The notes: generated by a model not told the origin, from the sequence alone. A DNA stretch of 64,000 nucleotides from Gallibacterium trehalosifermentans (GCF_042433055.1 NZ_JBHLWB010000002.1:67637-131636); one strand, 5' to 3'. Counted from the first letter of the stretch, positions 34,310 through 43,853 are shown. Translations and numbers: made by a program.

Positions 34310-37141
34310 ATGGACAATATCGAAATTAGGGGCGCAAGAACCCATAATCTAAAAAATATTAATCTGACTATTCCTCGTAATAAATTAGTGGTGATTACTG
34401 GTTTATCTGGTTCTGGTAAATCGTCATTAGCCTTTGATACTTTATATGCAGAAGGGCAACGCCGTTATGTAGAGTCGCTCTCTGCTTATGCTCGTCAGTT
34501 TCTCTCTTTGATGGAAAAACCTGATGTTGATCATATTGAAGGTTTGTCGCCAGCAATCTCGATTGAACAGAAATCAACTTCACACAATCCACGTTCAACG
34601 GTTGGGACAATTACGGAAATCTATGATTATCTTCGTTTGTTATTTGCTCGTGTTGGGGAGCCTCGCTGTCCAACACATGGTACACCATTAACCGCACAAA
34701 CCATTAGTCAAATTGTTGATCAGGTGTTGGCATTGCCAGAAGGTAATCGTATGATGCTACTTGCACCAGTTGTAAAAGGGCGTAAGGGTGAGCATACCAA
34801 ATTGTTAGATAGTATTGCCGCACAAGGCTATATCCGTGCCAGAATTGACGGCGAGATTTGTGATTTATCTGATCCGCCGAAATTAGAGTTACAGAAAAAA
34901 CATACCATTGAAGTTGTTGTGGATCGTTTCAAGGTTCGAGCCGATTTAGCACCACGTTTAGCAGAATCGTTAGAAACCGCATTAGAGTTATCTGGTGGTA
35001 TTGTCGTGGTTGCAAATATGGAAGACAGCAATGTAGAGGAGTTAGTCTTTTCGGCAAATTTTGCTTGTCCACATTGTGGCTACTCTGTCTCTGAACTTGA
35101 GCCAAGAATGTTCTCGTTCAATAATCCAGCGGGTGCGTGTCCAACGTGTGATGGATTAGGAATTCAGCAATATTTTGATGAAAAGCGGGTGGTACAAAAT
35201 CCAAGTTTATCTTTAGCTGGTGGGGCAATTCGTGGTTGGGATCGCCGTAATTTTTATTATTATCAAATGCTGACTTCATTAGCTCGTCATTATCATTTTG
35301 ATATTGAGAGTCCATTTGAGGAATTACCACGTAAGATTCAAGAATTAGTATTAAACGGTTCGGGACGAGAGGAAATTGAGTTTCAATATGTAAATGACCG
35401 TGGCGATGTGGTGGTGCGCCGTCATATATTTGAAGGCGTATTGAATAATATGGCTCGGCGTTATAAAGAAACAGAATCGATGTCGGTAAGAGATGAGTTA
35501 GCAAAATATATTAGTGATCGCCCATGCCAAGACTGTCATGGTTCACGCTTAAAAGAAGAAGCTCGTCATGTCTTCATTGGTGAAACGACTTTACCACAAA
35601 TTTCAGAAATGAGTATTGGTGAAGCGTTACGTTACTTTGAGCAATTACATTTCGAGGGGCAAAAAGCCAAAATTGCTGAAAAAATCTTGAAAGAAATTAA
35701 AGAACGTTTGCAATTTCTAGTGAATGTTGGTTTGGAATATCTTTCACTTTCTCGTTCTGCGGAAACGTTATCAGGTGGTGAAGCCCAGCGGATTCGTTTA
35801 GCTAGCCAAATTGGTGCTGGGTTAGTGGGGGTGATGTATGTGCTAGATGAACCCTCTATTGGCTTACATCAACGAGATAATGAGCGTTTATTAAATACCT
35901 TGTTACATTTGCGGAATTTAGGCAATACCGTGATTGTTGTGGAACATGACGAAGATGCTATTTTAACTGCTGATCATATTATTGATATTGGACCTGGGGC
36001 TGGCGTGCATGGTGGTTCAGTGGTTGCACAAGGTACAGCACAACAAATTATGCAAGATTCTAATTCTTTAACAGGTCGTTTCTTGTCTGGTAAAGAAAAA
36101 ATTGAGATTCCTGTTAAGCGTACGGCAATGGATCCACAACGAATGTTGCAGTTATTTGGGGCAACAGGTAATAACTTGCAATCGGTCAACTTAGAGATTC
36201 CTGTTGGCTTATTCACTTGTATTACGGGAGTATCAGGTTCAGGAAAATCTACCTTAATTAATGATACATTATTCCCGATTGCGCAAAATGCGTTGAATCG
36301 TGCGGAAAATCAACAACACGCGCCATTTGAACGCATTGAAGGATTAGCGTTTTTCGATAAAGTGATTGCTATTGACCAAAGCCCTATCGGGAGAACGCCT
36401 CGTTCTAACCCAGCAACCTATACTGGCGTATTTACGCCAATTCGTGAGTTGTTTGCAGGTGTACCAGAAGCTCGAGCAAGAGGGTATAACCCAGGTAGAT
36501 TTAGTTTTAATGTGCGTGGTGGACGTTGTGAAGCGTGTCAGGGTGATGGGGTAATTAAGGTTGAAATGCACTTCTTACCAGATATTTATGTACCTTGTGA
36601 TCACTGTAAAGGTAAACGCTATAACCGTGAAACATTGGAAATCCGTTATAAAGGAAAAACGATTCATCAAGTGTTGGAAATGACAGTGGAAGATGCGAGA
36701 GCGTTTTTTGATGCGATTCCGATGATAGCACGTAAATTGCAAACATTAATTGATGTTGGATTATCTTATATTCGCTTAGGACAAGCCTCTACAACTTTGT
36801 CAGGTGGTGAAGCGCAGCGTGTTAAATTAGCAGCAGAGCTTTCAAAACGGGATACGGGTAAGACGTTATATATCCTTGATGAGCCAACCACAGGATTACA
36901 TTTTGCGGATATTAAACAGTTACTTGACGTTTTACATCGTTTGCGTGATCAAGGGAATACGATTGTTGTGATTGAACATAATCTTGATGTTATCAAAACA
37001 GCTGACTGGATTGTCGATCTAGGCCCAGAAGGGGGCAGTGGTGGAGGACAAATTATCGCAACGGGTACGCCTGAACAAGTTGTAGAAATTGAAGGGTCGC
37101 ATACGGCTCGATTCTTGAAGCCAATGTTGGCAAGGAAGTAA
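34310..37141 (+). CDS. uvrA: Excinuclease ABC subunit A
   Basis: UvrA is the damage-recognition ATPase of nucleotide excision repair. ATG 34310 (MDNIEIRGARTHNLKN) is the family start and gives 943 residues; the frame extends ten codons further without support. It has two ABC modules: Walker A GLSGSGKSS near 31 and GVSGSGKST near 640, signatures LSGGEAQRI near 488 and LSGGEAQRV near 829, and C4 zinc fingers (CPHCGY..CPTCDGLG near 253 and CEACQGDG..CDHCKGKR near 740). Confidence 0.98.
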   Translation: MDNIEIRGARTHNLKNINLTIPRNKLVVITGLSGSGKSSLAFDTLYAEGQRRYVESLSAYARQFLSLMEKPDVDHIEGLSPAISIEQKSTSHNPRSTVGTITEIYDYLRLLFARVGEPRCPTHGTPLTAQTISQIVDQVLALPEGNRMMLLAPVVKGRKGEHTKLLDSIAAQGYIRARIDGEICDLSDPPKLELQKKHTIEVVVDRFKVRADLAPRLAESLETALELSGGIVVVANMEDSNVEELVFSANFACPHCGYSVSELEPRMFSFNNPAGACPTCDGLGIQQYFDEKRVVQNPSLSLAGGAIRGWDRRNFYYYQMLTSLARHYHFDIESPFEELPRKIQELVLNGSGREEIEFQYVNDRGDVVVRRHIFEGVLNNMARRYKETESMSVRDELAKYISDRPCQDCHGSRLKEEARHVFIGETTLPQISEMSIGEALRYFEQLHFEGQKAKIAEKILKEIKERLQFLVNVGLEYLSLSRSAETLSGGEAQRIRLASQIGAGLVGVMYVLDEPSIGLHQRDNERLLNTLLHLRNLGNTVIVVEHDEDAILTADHIIDIGPGAGVHGGSVVAQGTAQQIMQDSNSLTGRFLSGKEKIEIPVKRTAMDPQRMLQLFGATGNNLQSVNLEIPVGLFTCITGVSGSGKSTLINDTLFPIAQNALNRAENQQHAPFERIEGLAFFDKVIAIDQSPIGRTPRSNPATYTGVFTPIRELFAGVPEARARGYNPGRFSFNVRGGRCEACQGDGVIKVEMHFLPDIYVPCDHCKGKRYNRETLEIRYKGKTIHQVLEMTVEDARAFFDAIPMIARKLQTLIDVGLSYIRLGQASTTLSGGEAQRVKLAAELSKRDTGKTLYILDEPTTGLHFADIKQLLDVLHRLRDQGNTIVVIEHNLDVIKTADWIVDLGPEGGSGGGQIIATGTPEQVVEIEGSHTARFLKPMLARK

Positions 37142-37149
37142 TTTAATTA

Positions 37150-37175
37150 AAAAATGCGGCAAGTGCCGCATTTTT
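37150..37175. terminator. Bidirectional terminator between uvrA and the MFS gene
   Basis: AAAAATGCGGC (37150-37160) pairs with GCCGCATTTTT (37165-37175) around the tetraloop AAGT; it serves both convergent genes. Confidence 0.92.
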
Positions 37176-37192
37176 ATTGGGTAATAGGACGA

Positions 37193-38437
37193 TTATTTTT
37201 TATTAATACGACGTAGTAGCATTGTTGCACAGATAAGTCCTAATAGACCAAATGCTGCCATAATATAGAACACTTTGTTATAACCAGCGATACCTGGATA
37301 GGTATCTAACATATAACCATAGATAGCATAACCAAACATTGATGGCATATAACCAATCAAGCAACCTAATGCCATTGAAGAGCCAGCATATTCACGTGGT
37401 ACGCCCACTTCTTCCATTGGTGCAAAGAATACTGCACGCTGGGTAAAAATAATGGCGCCAAATCCTAATGTAGCCGTCATACCAAGATAAACATTCATGG
37501 ATTCATGTGGTAATTGGATAAAGAGCAACATACTAATAACGGAAATAACAAAGGCGACCTGTAGATATTTCAATGGAGATTTGAATACTTTATCAGAAAG
37601 GAAACCTCCAATAGGCCCGCCAACCATTTTTAACCCATATTGATTGATAATGCCGTATGCGCCTACTAATGCGACAGGCAAACCATAAATATCTTTAAGG
37701 AATGGAATAAAGTAAGTTAATCCAGTATAGGTTGAGTACACAAAGAAAATGACAAACGCTGCTAACCAAGTATTTGCGTCTTTAATAACATATAAAATCC
37801 CTTCAAATACTTTCTGGTTAGCAGATTGATCTTTGTTAGTAACAACTTTATCGTCATTATCAACAAGAAAATAGGTAATAACACCAACAAGTCCCGTTAC
37901 AATCGTGTAATAAAGTAACCCAGCTTGCATACCTGTTTTACCCTCACCAAAAAGCACGAAGATCCATAATGCACCTGAGGCAACAATCACATCAATTACA
38001 CCACGTCCTGTTTCAAGGAAACCAAATAAACGCCCTTGTTCTTCTTTTGTACCAAGTAATCTTACTGCTTTTAATAAAACAGGCCAGTAAACGACTTCAC
38101 CAAAGAACGCTAAGGCACCAAAAGCAATTAAATAGCCCCAAAAAGGAGGTAATGTTGCTAGGTAAACACCACAAAGGGCAACGCCTAATAACCCAGCTGG
38201 GAGTAAATATTTTTTAGAATAGCGGTCTGCTAGGTACATTGAGAAAAAATAGCCAATGGTTTGTACAATGGCATAAACGGTAAACCCAAGACCAATTTGT
38301 GTATTGGTGAGTCCCCAATCTTGTTGCATTGGGACATAGAAAACATCTTTAATACTAGAGAGTTTATAAACTGTTCCTCCACCTAATACTAAAAAACCGA
38401 GCTGAACCCATTTGTTGGAAAAAAGTCCTGTTCGCAT
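37193..38437 (-). CDS. MFS transporter (YihN-like)
   Basis: The 414-residue protein has about twelve hydrophobic helices and an MFS loop motif LADRYSKKYLLPAGLLG near 70-86. The pattern (GGTVYKLSSIKDVFYVPMQ at 20-38) resembles the YihN/YqcE group of organic-acid or sugar-derivative transporters. It is the last gene of a three-gene leftward operon with a TIM-barrel isomerase and a YheO-like regulator, so it probably imports the substrate of that isomerase. The substrate is unknown. Confidence 0.85.
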   Translation of the reverse strand: MRTGLFSNKWVQLGFLVLGGGTVYKLSSIKDVFYVPMQQDWGLTNTQIGLGFTVYAIVQTIGYFFSMYLADRYSKKYLLPAGLLGVALCGVYLATLPPFWGYLIAFGALAFFGEVVYWPVLLKAVRLLGTKEEQGRLFGFLETGRGVIDVIVASGALWIFVLFGEGKTGMQAGLLYYTIVTGLVGVITYFLVDNDDKVVTNKDQSANQKVFEGILYVIKDANTWLAAFVIFFVYSTYTGLTYFIPFLKDIYGLPVALVGAYGIINQYGLKMVGGPIGGFLSDKVFKSPLKYLQVAFVISVISMLLFIQLPHESMNVYLGMTATLGFGAIIFTQRAVFFAPMEEVGVPREYAGSSMALGCLIGYMPSMFGYAIYGYMLDTYPGIAGYNKVFYIMAAFGLLGLICATMLLRRINKK

Positions 38438-38525
38438 AATATATTACTCCCTATCGTGAGAATGTGTTTAATCACTATGATGCTTCTTAGCATCAAATCA
38501 TTTACCTTTACTTTGAAATAAGGCT

Positions 38526-39485
38526 TTATTGACCATATTTTTTATTGAACTCCCATAATTTATCACGAGAAATTTCTAGGGCTTTCAACTGTGCTTTTGT
38601 CAATTCTGTTAATGCGTGTTCTGAAATTTTATGTGGATAGTAATAATCTAATGGTTTTACGAGATCTTCTGCAAAAATAGGTGGTTTGATGGCAAATGCC
38701 CCAGTAAATTCATTCACGCCACCAGTTCCTTTTGGTCTTGCGAAACGAGCGCAATAAGGGTAGCAATTCTCTATATTGATTCTTGTTATAGGTGATTTCT
38801 CTAATAAAATTTGATAACAACGTTCTACATCAATGCTGCCTTGACCGATTGGAACCCCGCAAACCACAGGTTCATCGTTATGTAATGTAATAATATGATC
38901 TTTAAAATGTGTTGAATAAGTATAAGGCGCAAGCGCTTCTACTGCTTCAACTGGATCTTCCCATGCCATCATAGCGTTCCCAATATCACATAAAGCACCA
39001 ACCCAAATACTATTCACTTGCTTGATAATATTGATAATTTCTGTTGATGTTTCATGTTCATGATTTTCTAGAGCAAGTTTGATCCGATATTTTTTGAGTA
39101 AAGGCACGATCTCTTTTAAATTATCAGGAGCAAGTGCCATTCGTTGAGGATTAAATTGTCCGTTACTGACATACGTTCTGACAATATCGGCACCTAATTC
39201 ATTGGCGATACGGAGTGCGGGAGCAAGAAATTGTTTTTCACAAAAGCGAGTATCGACTTCACAATATAGGTTATAACGCTCAATTTCTTCGCGAATACGA
39301 TGTAAATATTGATTATCTGCACTGGCAAGGACACCTAATTCTGGGTGTAGATTAAGATCTGGAATAATATTTAATTGAACACCCTCTAAACCAAGTTCCC
39401 ACGTTTTACGAATAAAAGAAAAAACATCCATTTTGTGATGTTGGAACAATAAATGACAAGATTCTGTTTCAAGTCCAAAACGCAT
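38526..39485 (-). CDS. Sugar phosphate isomerase/epimerase-like TIM-barrel protein
   Basis: The 319-residue protein belongs to the xylose-isomerase-like TIM-barrel superfamily. Probable metal ligands are Glu in LALENHEHE near 135, Asp in GALCDIGNAM near 168, His in STHFKDH near 198 and Glu in RINIENCYPY near 240. It shares an operon with the downstream MFS gene and the upstream regulator. The reaction cannot be named; epimerisation or isomerisation of a keto-sugar or sugar acid is an inference from family and context. Confidence 0.85.
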   Translation of the reverse strand: MRFGLETESCHLLFQHHKMDVFSFIRKTWELGLEGVQLNIIPDLNLHPELGVLASADNQYLHRIREEIERYNLYCEVDTRFCEKQFLAPALRIANELGADIVRTYVSNGQFNPQRMALAPDNLKEIVPLLKKYRIKLALENHEHETSTEIINIIKQVNSIWVGALCDIGNAMMAWEDPVEAVEALAPYTYSTHFKDHIITLHNDEPVVCGVPIGQGSIDVERCYQILLEKSPITRINIENCYPYCARFARPKGTGGVNEFTGAFAIKPPIFAEDLVKPLDYYYPHKISEHALTELTKAQLKALEISRDKLWEFNKKYGQ

Positions 39486-39496
39486 AATTATCTCCT

Positions 39497-40186
39497 TTAT
39501 TTTTGGTGTTTCCGTAAGTGCATATAGACAGTATGAATGGAGAGGTTAAGTAATTCAGCAACCTGCTTAATCGCCCCCTTGAGCTCAAAAACGCCTTTCT
39601 GATTAAGTAAAAAAATAATTTGTTTATTTCTATTCGCTATTGAAATAGTTGGGTCTAAATTAACTTCAGTAATAACTTGTTGTGTAATTTGCTGTAATAA
39701 ATCTTCGGCATTTTCGGCAAAATGTTCTGTTTGCTGACTTTCCTGCTTTGAATTTGTTGTATCGTTAAATAAAAATTGGAAAAAGTCTGCTAAAGGAATA
39801 TCTAGGTTAAGATTGACACATAATAAGCCAATAATACGCTGATTTTCACCGTAGATAGCCTGAGTGATAGATCGCATTCTTTTCCCTGTTTTTGAGTGTG
39901 TGAAATAAGCAGAAGAAACCATTGTCTGCCCACTTTCAATTTGTTTTAACATTCTCAACGCTGTATTGGTTATTGGTGCTCCCGCTTTTCGCCCAGTTAA
40001 ATGTGCATTTGTTATTTTAATCACGGAATGTTCTAGATCTTCTAATGAGTGTAAAACAGCTTCACATTCTGCACCCAATAGGTTACTTAGCATATCTAAG
40101 ACTGGTTCATATCTTTGTAGAATCAATCTATCTATTTTAGTTAAAGGTGAATTGAGAATGCTTTTTTTTGCGAGCGCCTTTTTCAT
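39497..40186 (-). CDS. YheO/DauR-like PAS-HTH transcriptional regulator
   Basis: The 229-residue protein has an N-terminal YheO-like PAS domain at about 25-140 (LGAECEAVLHSLEDLEHSVI, then MRSITQAIYGENQRIIGLLC) and a C-terminal HTH_22 domain at about 170-229 (ANRNKQIIFLLNQKGVFELK, then AAELLNLS-type helix AELLNLSIHTVYMHLRKH). DauR-type proteins sense small metabolites. It is the first gene of the leftward operon and lies about 210 bases from the divergent TonB receptor, which it might also control. Confidence 0.9.
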   Translation of the reverse strand: MKKALAKKSILNSPLTKIDRLILQRYEPVLDMLSNLLGAECEAVLHSLEDLEHSVIKITNAHLTGRKAGAPITNTALRMLKQIESGQTMVSSAYFTHSKTGKRMRSITQAIYGENQRIIGLLCVNLNLDIPLADFFQFLFNDTTNSKQESQQTEHFAENAEDLLQQITQQVITEVNLDPTISIANRNKQIIFLLNQKGVFELKGAIKQVAELLNLSIHTVYMHLRKHQK

Positions 40187-40335
40187 TTAAACTAAAAATT
40201 TTTTGATTTTAATTGCATATAATCAATTAAATTTTATTACAGATAAAAAGTCAAAATGATTTTTTTAATTCTGTGATGTAGATCTAAATCTGAAAACGTT
40301 TCGCTACTAAAAAACAGCTGTTATTCATAAATCTC

Positions 40336-40365
40336 TTGCTCACGCAAATAAGAATTATTATTATT
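40336..40365 (+). promoter_or_regulatory. Promoter with overlapping Fur-like box upstream of TonB receptor
   Basis: TTGCTC (40336-40341), a 17-base spacer and TATTAT (40359-40364) form a sigma-70 promoter. AATAAGAATTATTATTATT (40347-40365) matches 13 of 19 bases of the Fur consensus and covers the -10, which suggests iron-dependent repression. Confidence 0.6.
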
Positions 40366-40398
40366 TATTGAGTGGTATGTCAAAGGAATTTAAATAAT

Positions 40399-42594
40399 AT
40401 GTTGAAAAAAACTTTTTATCAGAAATATCTTGCTATGTTAGCACTTTACCTCCCGCTCCTTACTCCAACTACAGTGTTATCTATACAATATGAAGCATTA
40501 CCTGAAATTATTGTTAATCAAGATGATAAAGCGGTGCTTGGTGGGAGGGTTTTTCTCAATAGTGAAAATATTACTCAACAACAAGCCGATAATATAGGTA
40601 ATTTAATTAATACTCTCCCAGGTGTAAGCATGGCTGGCTCCCCAAATCCAGGTGGACAAAGTATTAATATTTGGGGAATGCAAGATAGTGAAGATGTGAG
40701 AGTATTGTTAGACGGTAACCAAAAGAGCTTTGAACGTTATCAACAAGGATCAGTTTTTATTGAACCTGACATTTTAAAGCGGGTTGAGGTTGATAAAGGA
40801 AATTTCTCAGCGAAATATGGAAATGGTGGCTTTGGCGGAACTGTTCATTTCACAACGAAAGAAGCGAGTGATTTTTTAACTGAAAATCAACAAATAGGAG
40901 GGTTACTAAAATATAGTTACCACTCCAATGATAAGCAAAATATTTATAGTGCAGCCATTTTCGCGCGAAATGAAAATAAAGATCTAGATGGATTGTTTTA
41001 TACTGCTATCAGAAATGGACGAAATATTGTTCGCCCAGATGGTACAGAATTTTTGTTTTCAGAAAATGATAATAAAAGTTATCTTTTTAAAGTGAATTGG
41101 TTTCCAACAGATAAACAACGATTTACTTTTTCTATGGTAGATTTTAAAGATGAAGGTTGGACACCTTTTGCCGCTAAACGTAGTGCAGATTTACCAGCAC
41201 CAACGATTGGTGATATAAGAAAATATGGTTTGGATATTGCGTGGAAACGAAAGCTTGTTTATCGCAAATTAAGAGATCAAAATTATGTATTAGAGCATTC
41301 GTATATTTCGGGTAACCCATTAATTAATGTTGAAACTAAATTAGGGCTTGCTAGAACAATACAGGAAGATGAGCGTCATAAAGATGCGTCAAAATTTTTA
41401 TCAGCTTCTATGGGAAATAAGAGTAAAACAGAATACAAAGATTGGAATTTTGAGCTAAGTAATATCTCTTTTTTCAATACAAAAGCGCTTAAACATAATC
41501 TTACTTTTGGTATTCAATGGCACCATAATCAACGTGATGTGATAATGCTTGATTTATCAAAAGTAAAAAATGCTCAATATAATTATGGTTGGTATTCCCC
41601 TGCGTATATGCCGTCAGGGAATCAATATACAAAAAGTTTTTTTATCGAAGATCAAATTGAATGGGACTCGTGGGTGATTAAACCTGGTTTACGTTATGAT
41701 CATATTAAAAATGTTGGGCAGGAAAATTTAGCGAATATTTATAATACACCGAGAGCGGGACATGATTATCGATCTAAATCTTATGCTGGGTGGTCTCCAT
41801 TTTTTGGCTTGCAGTGGAATATAAATAAACAGTTAAGTTTCTTTAGTGATGTCAGTAAAAGTTGGCGAGCCCCAGTGATTGATGAACAATACGAAGTGCA
41901 ATTTCCATCAGCGAATATTTCAGGATCAAGCCGTCATTTAAAGAAAGAAAAAATAACGGCTGTTCGTTTTGGAACATTCTTTAATGTAGATAACTTATTA
42001 CTGGCTAATGATAATTTTCAGTTACGTACATTAGTTTTTTATCATCGTGGAAAGAATGAAATATTTAAAACGCGAGGTGTGGTTGATAAAGAGAGTAAAC
42101 CGATAGCTAATTATCGTAACTTGCCTGGATATCGTATCCAAGGCTTTGAATTAGAAGCTTATTATAATTCAGATTATATTTTTAGTAGTTTTAGTTATTC
42201 ACAAATGAAAGGGAAAAGAGATGCCTCGCCAAGAGATCCTCATTTTCCACAACAAACATGGATTGCCGAAATTCCGCCTAGAACAGCAAGTTTTTCTTTA
42301 GGATTTAATATACCATCTATTGATGTATCATTAGGTTGGCGAGCTGATATGGTGAGACGACAAGATAGAGCGCCAAGTGATCATGATCCAAATGCCTTTT
42401 ATTGGAGCCTACCAAAAACGGCAGGTTACACTTTACATAATGCCTTTATTACGTGGAAACCGAAACGTTTTAAATCATTGAAAGTACATCTAGCAGTAGA
42501 TAATATTTTTAATAAAAATTATCAGCAATATTTAGGCGAAAAAGTTTCTGGCGTTGGACGGAATATTAAAGTAAGTACTTCTCTCACATTTTAA
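40399..42594 (+). CDS. TonB-dependent outer-membrane receptor, haem/haemoglobin type
   Basis: ATG 40399 (MLKKTFYQKYLAML) follows AAGGAATTT, giving 731 residues with a signal peptide to about residue 31. The plug domain shows LINTLPGVSMAG near 65 and VRVLLDGNQ near 100. The barrel has the haem-receptor FRAP-box analogue SWRAPVIDEQYE near 490, and the C-terminus ends in Phe as outer-membrane barrels do. The pattern resembles the haemoglobin/transferrin/lactoferrin receptor family. Here FRAP is WRAP and the expected NPNL motif is not obvious, so a different ligand is possible. A Fur-like box lies upstream; no TonB or periplasmic binding protein is adjacent. Confidence 0.88.
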   Translation: MLKKTFYQKYLAMLALYLPLLTPTTVLSIQYEALPEIIVNQDDKAVLGGRVFLNSENITQQQADNIGNLINTLPGVSMAGSPNPGGQSINIWGMQDSEDVRVLLDGNQKSFERYQQGSVFIEPDILKRVEVDKGNFSAKYGNGGFGGTVHFTTKEASDFLTENQQIGGLLKYSYHSNDKQNIYSAAIFARNENKDLDGLFYTAIRNGRNIVRPDGTEFLFSENDNKSYLFKVNWFPTDKQRFTFSMVDFKDEGWTPFAAKRSADLPAPTIGDIRKYGLDIAWKRKLVYRKLRDQNYVLEHSYISGNPLINVETKLGLARTIQEDERHKDASKFLSASMGNKSKTEYKDWNFELSNISFFNTKALKHNLTFGIQWHHNQRDVIMLDLSKVKNAQYNYGWYSPAYMPSGNQYTKSFFIEDQIEWDSWVIKPGLRYDHIKNVGQENLANIYNTPRAGHDYRSKSYAGWSPFFGLQWNINKQLSFFSDVSKSWRAPVIDEQYEVQFPSANISGSSRHLKKEKITAVRFGTFFNVDNLLLANDNFQLRTLVFYHRGKNEIFKTRGVVDKESKPIANYRNLPGYRIQGFELEAYYNSDYIFSSFSYSQMKGKRDASPRDPHFPQQTWIAEIPPRTASFSLGFNIPSIDVSLGWRADMVRRQDRAPSDHDPNAFYWSLPKTAGYTLHNAFITWKPKRFKSLKVHLAVDNIFNKNYQQYLGEKVSGVGRNIKVSTSLTF

Positions 42595-42618
42595 TTAAAT
42601 GTTCATTAATTTAATGAG

Positions 42619-42657
42619 AGGCTGATATCATTATTGGATTTCAGCCTTTCTATTTTT
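42619..42657 (+). terminator. Terminator after TonB receptor gene
   Basis: AGGCTGATATC (42619-42629) pairs with GATTTCAGCCT (one mismatch, loop about 8) and is followed by TTCTATTTTT. Confidence 0.75.
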
Positions 42658-42675
42658 GTATCTATATAAACTTTT

Positions 42676-43623
42676 TTACAGCCAGCCTTTTCGTTTAAAG
42701 TAAAGGAATGGGAATAGGGCGGCTAGCGCCATTAAGCCTAATGCCAATGGATAACCAAATTTCCACGTTAACTCAGGCATATTGGCGAAATTCATACCGT
42801 AGGTTGAAGATACCAATGTTGGCGGTAAGAAAATCAATGAAGCCACCGAGAAAATCTTCATAATACGGTTCTGTTCGATATTCATAAAACCCATTGCTGC
42901 TTGCATTAAGAAGTTCACTTTTTGGAACAGTGATTCATTATGAGGTTGTAGTGATTCAATATCACGTAATACATCTCTTGCTTGTTCTAACTGGCTAGTT
43001 GGTAAACGTGTTTTACGCACTAAAAAGCTTAATGCACGTTGGGTATCCATCAAACATAAACGGACTTTAGAACTTACATCTTCTTGCTCGGTCAATGTTG
43101 CTAATGCTTGATCAAAGGCTTCGCCTTGTTTCCCTTCTAAGATAATTCGACTTAATTTTTCTAAATCTGCATATACCGTTTCGATGACGTCTGCTAGCTG
43201 CTCAATTTTAGTTTCAAAGAGATCAAGCAATAGTTCATAAGCATTACATTCTAATAACTTTTGGGTACGAGAACGCATTCGATATAGGCGGAATGCAGGC
43301 AATTCCCGATCTCGTAATGAAAATAAACGACCATCTTTTAATGTGAATGCAACGGTAGCAATATCGGCATAATCATCTTCATCTTCACAATAGAAGAAAG
43401 AGTGTAAATGAAGTCCATCTTCATCTTCAAAGAAACGTGCAGACGCTTCGATGTCTTCTAATTCAAGGTAGGAAGCTAAACTTTGTCCTAATCCTTGTTG
43501 TAACATTTCTCGTTCTTCAACAGTCGGTTCTAAGAGATCGATCCAAATTGCATCATTCAATGCTTCACTATTTTCGTCAATACGCACTAAGCGTGCGTCA
43601 TCTAAAGCAAAAGCTCCGATCAT
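42676..43623 (-). CDS. corA: Magnesium/cobalt transporter CorA
   Basis: CorA is a homopentameric Mg2+ channel. ATG 43623 (MIGAFALDDARLVRID) aligns with the E. coli start and gives 315 residues; an upstream ATG adds eleven residues. It has a long cytoplasmic domain (DIEASARFFEDEDGLHLHSF near 55), two C-terminal helices and the pore signature YGMNF near 280, followed by MPELTW and the KRKGWL tail. A leader of about 195 bases precedes it and contains a small candidate peptide gene and a hairpin. Confidence 0.97.
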   Translation of the reverse strand: MIGAFALDDARLVRIDENSEALNDAIWIDLLEPTVEEREMLQQGLGQSLASYLELEDIEASARFFEDEDGLHLHSFFYCEDEDDYADIATVAFTLKDGRLFSLRDRELPAFRLYRMRSRTQKLLECNAYELLLDLFETKIEQLADVIETVYADLEKLSRIILEGKQGEAFDQALATLTEQEDVSSKVRLCLMDTQRALSFLVRKTRLPTSQLEQARDVLRDIESLQPHNESLFQKVNFLMQAAMGFMNIEQNRIMKIFSVASLIFLPPTLVSSTYGMNFANMPELTWKFGYPLALGLMALAALFPFLYFKRKGWL

Positions 43624-43710
43624 GTTCGTACTCCCTAGGGTGGGTGAACAACGCAATGAACAAAATAAAAAGATTCTAGTTTAAATGTGGAAAGTAAGGA
43701 TACTTACCGA

Positions 43711-43747
43711 CTTTTCGCCGATAAGCATAGGCTATGAGGGCGAAAAG
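43711..43747 (-). promoter_or_regulatory. Hairpin in the corA leader
   Basis: CTTTTCGCC (43711-43719) pairs perfectly with GGCGAAAAG (43739-43747) around a 19-base loop. It begins one base after the stop codon of the candidate leader peptide, a position suited to translation-linked control. Confidence 0.55.
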
Positions 43748-43748
43748 A

Positions 43749-43805
43749 TTAGTTGAAAATATAAAACCAGTATCGACTGTGGCTGTCCAAAGTGTTTGTC
43801 CTCAT
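43749..43805 (-). CDS. Candidate corA leader peptide, 18 codons
   Basis: ATG 43805 to TAA 43749 encodes MRTNTLDSHSRYWFYIFN. It starts about 13 bases after the predicted corA transcription start and lacks a clear ribosome site. It ends directly before a 9-bp hairpin and 126 bases before corA. Enterobacterial corA is known to have a translated leader (corL) that affects transcription into corA; equivalence here is inference. No homologue could be searched. Confidence 0.4.
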   Translation of the reverse strand: MRTNTLDSHSRYWFYIFN

Positions 43806-43824
43806 AGAAAAAATATCGGGCGGA

Positions 43825-43853
43825 ATGTTACTCTTGTCGTACAGGATAGTCAA
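43825..43853 (-). promoter_or_regulatory. Predicted corA promoter
   Basis: On the minus strand, TTGACT (43853-43848), a 17-base spacer and TAACAT (43830-43825) form a good sigma-70 promoter. The -35 lies in the 3' arm of the hairpin that follows ftsX. Confidence 0.6.

Noticed and set aside
40272..40287. CRP site in the regulator/TonB intergenic region
   Set aside because: TGTGA is present but the second half (TCTAA) is poor; kept as unsupported.
40290..40301. LacI-type operator (GAAAACGTTTCG) near the TonB receptor
   Set aside because: The palindrome is short and no LacI-family gene is nearby.
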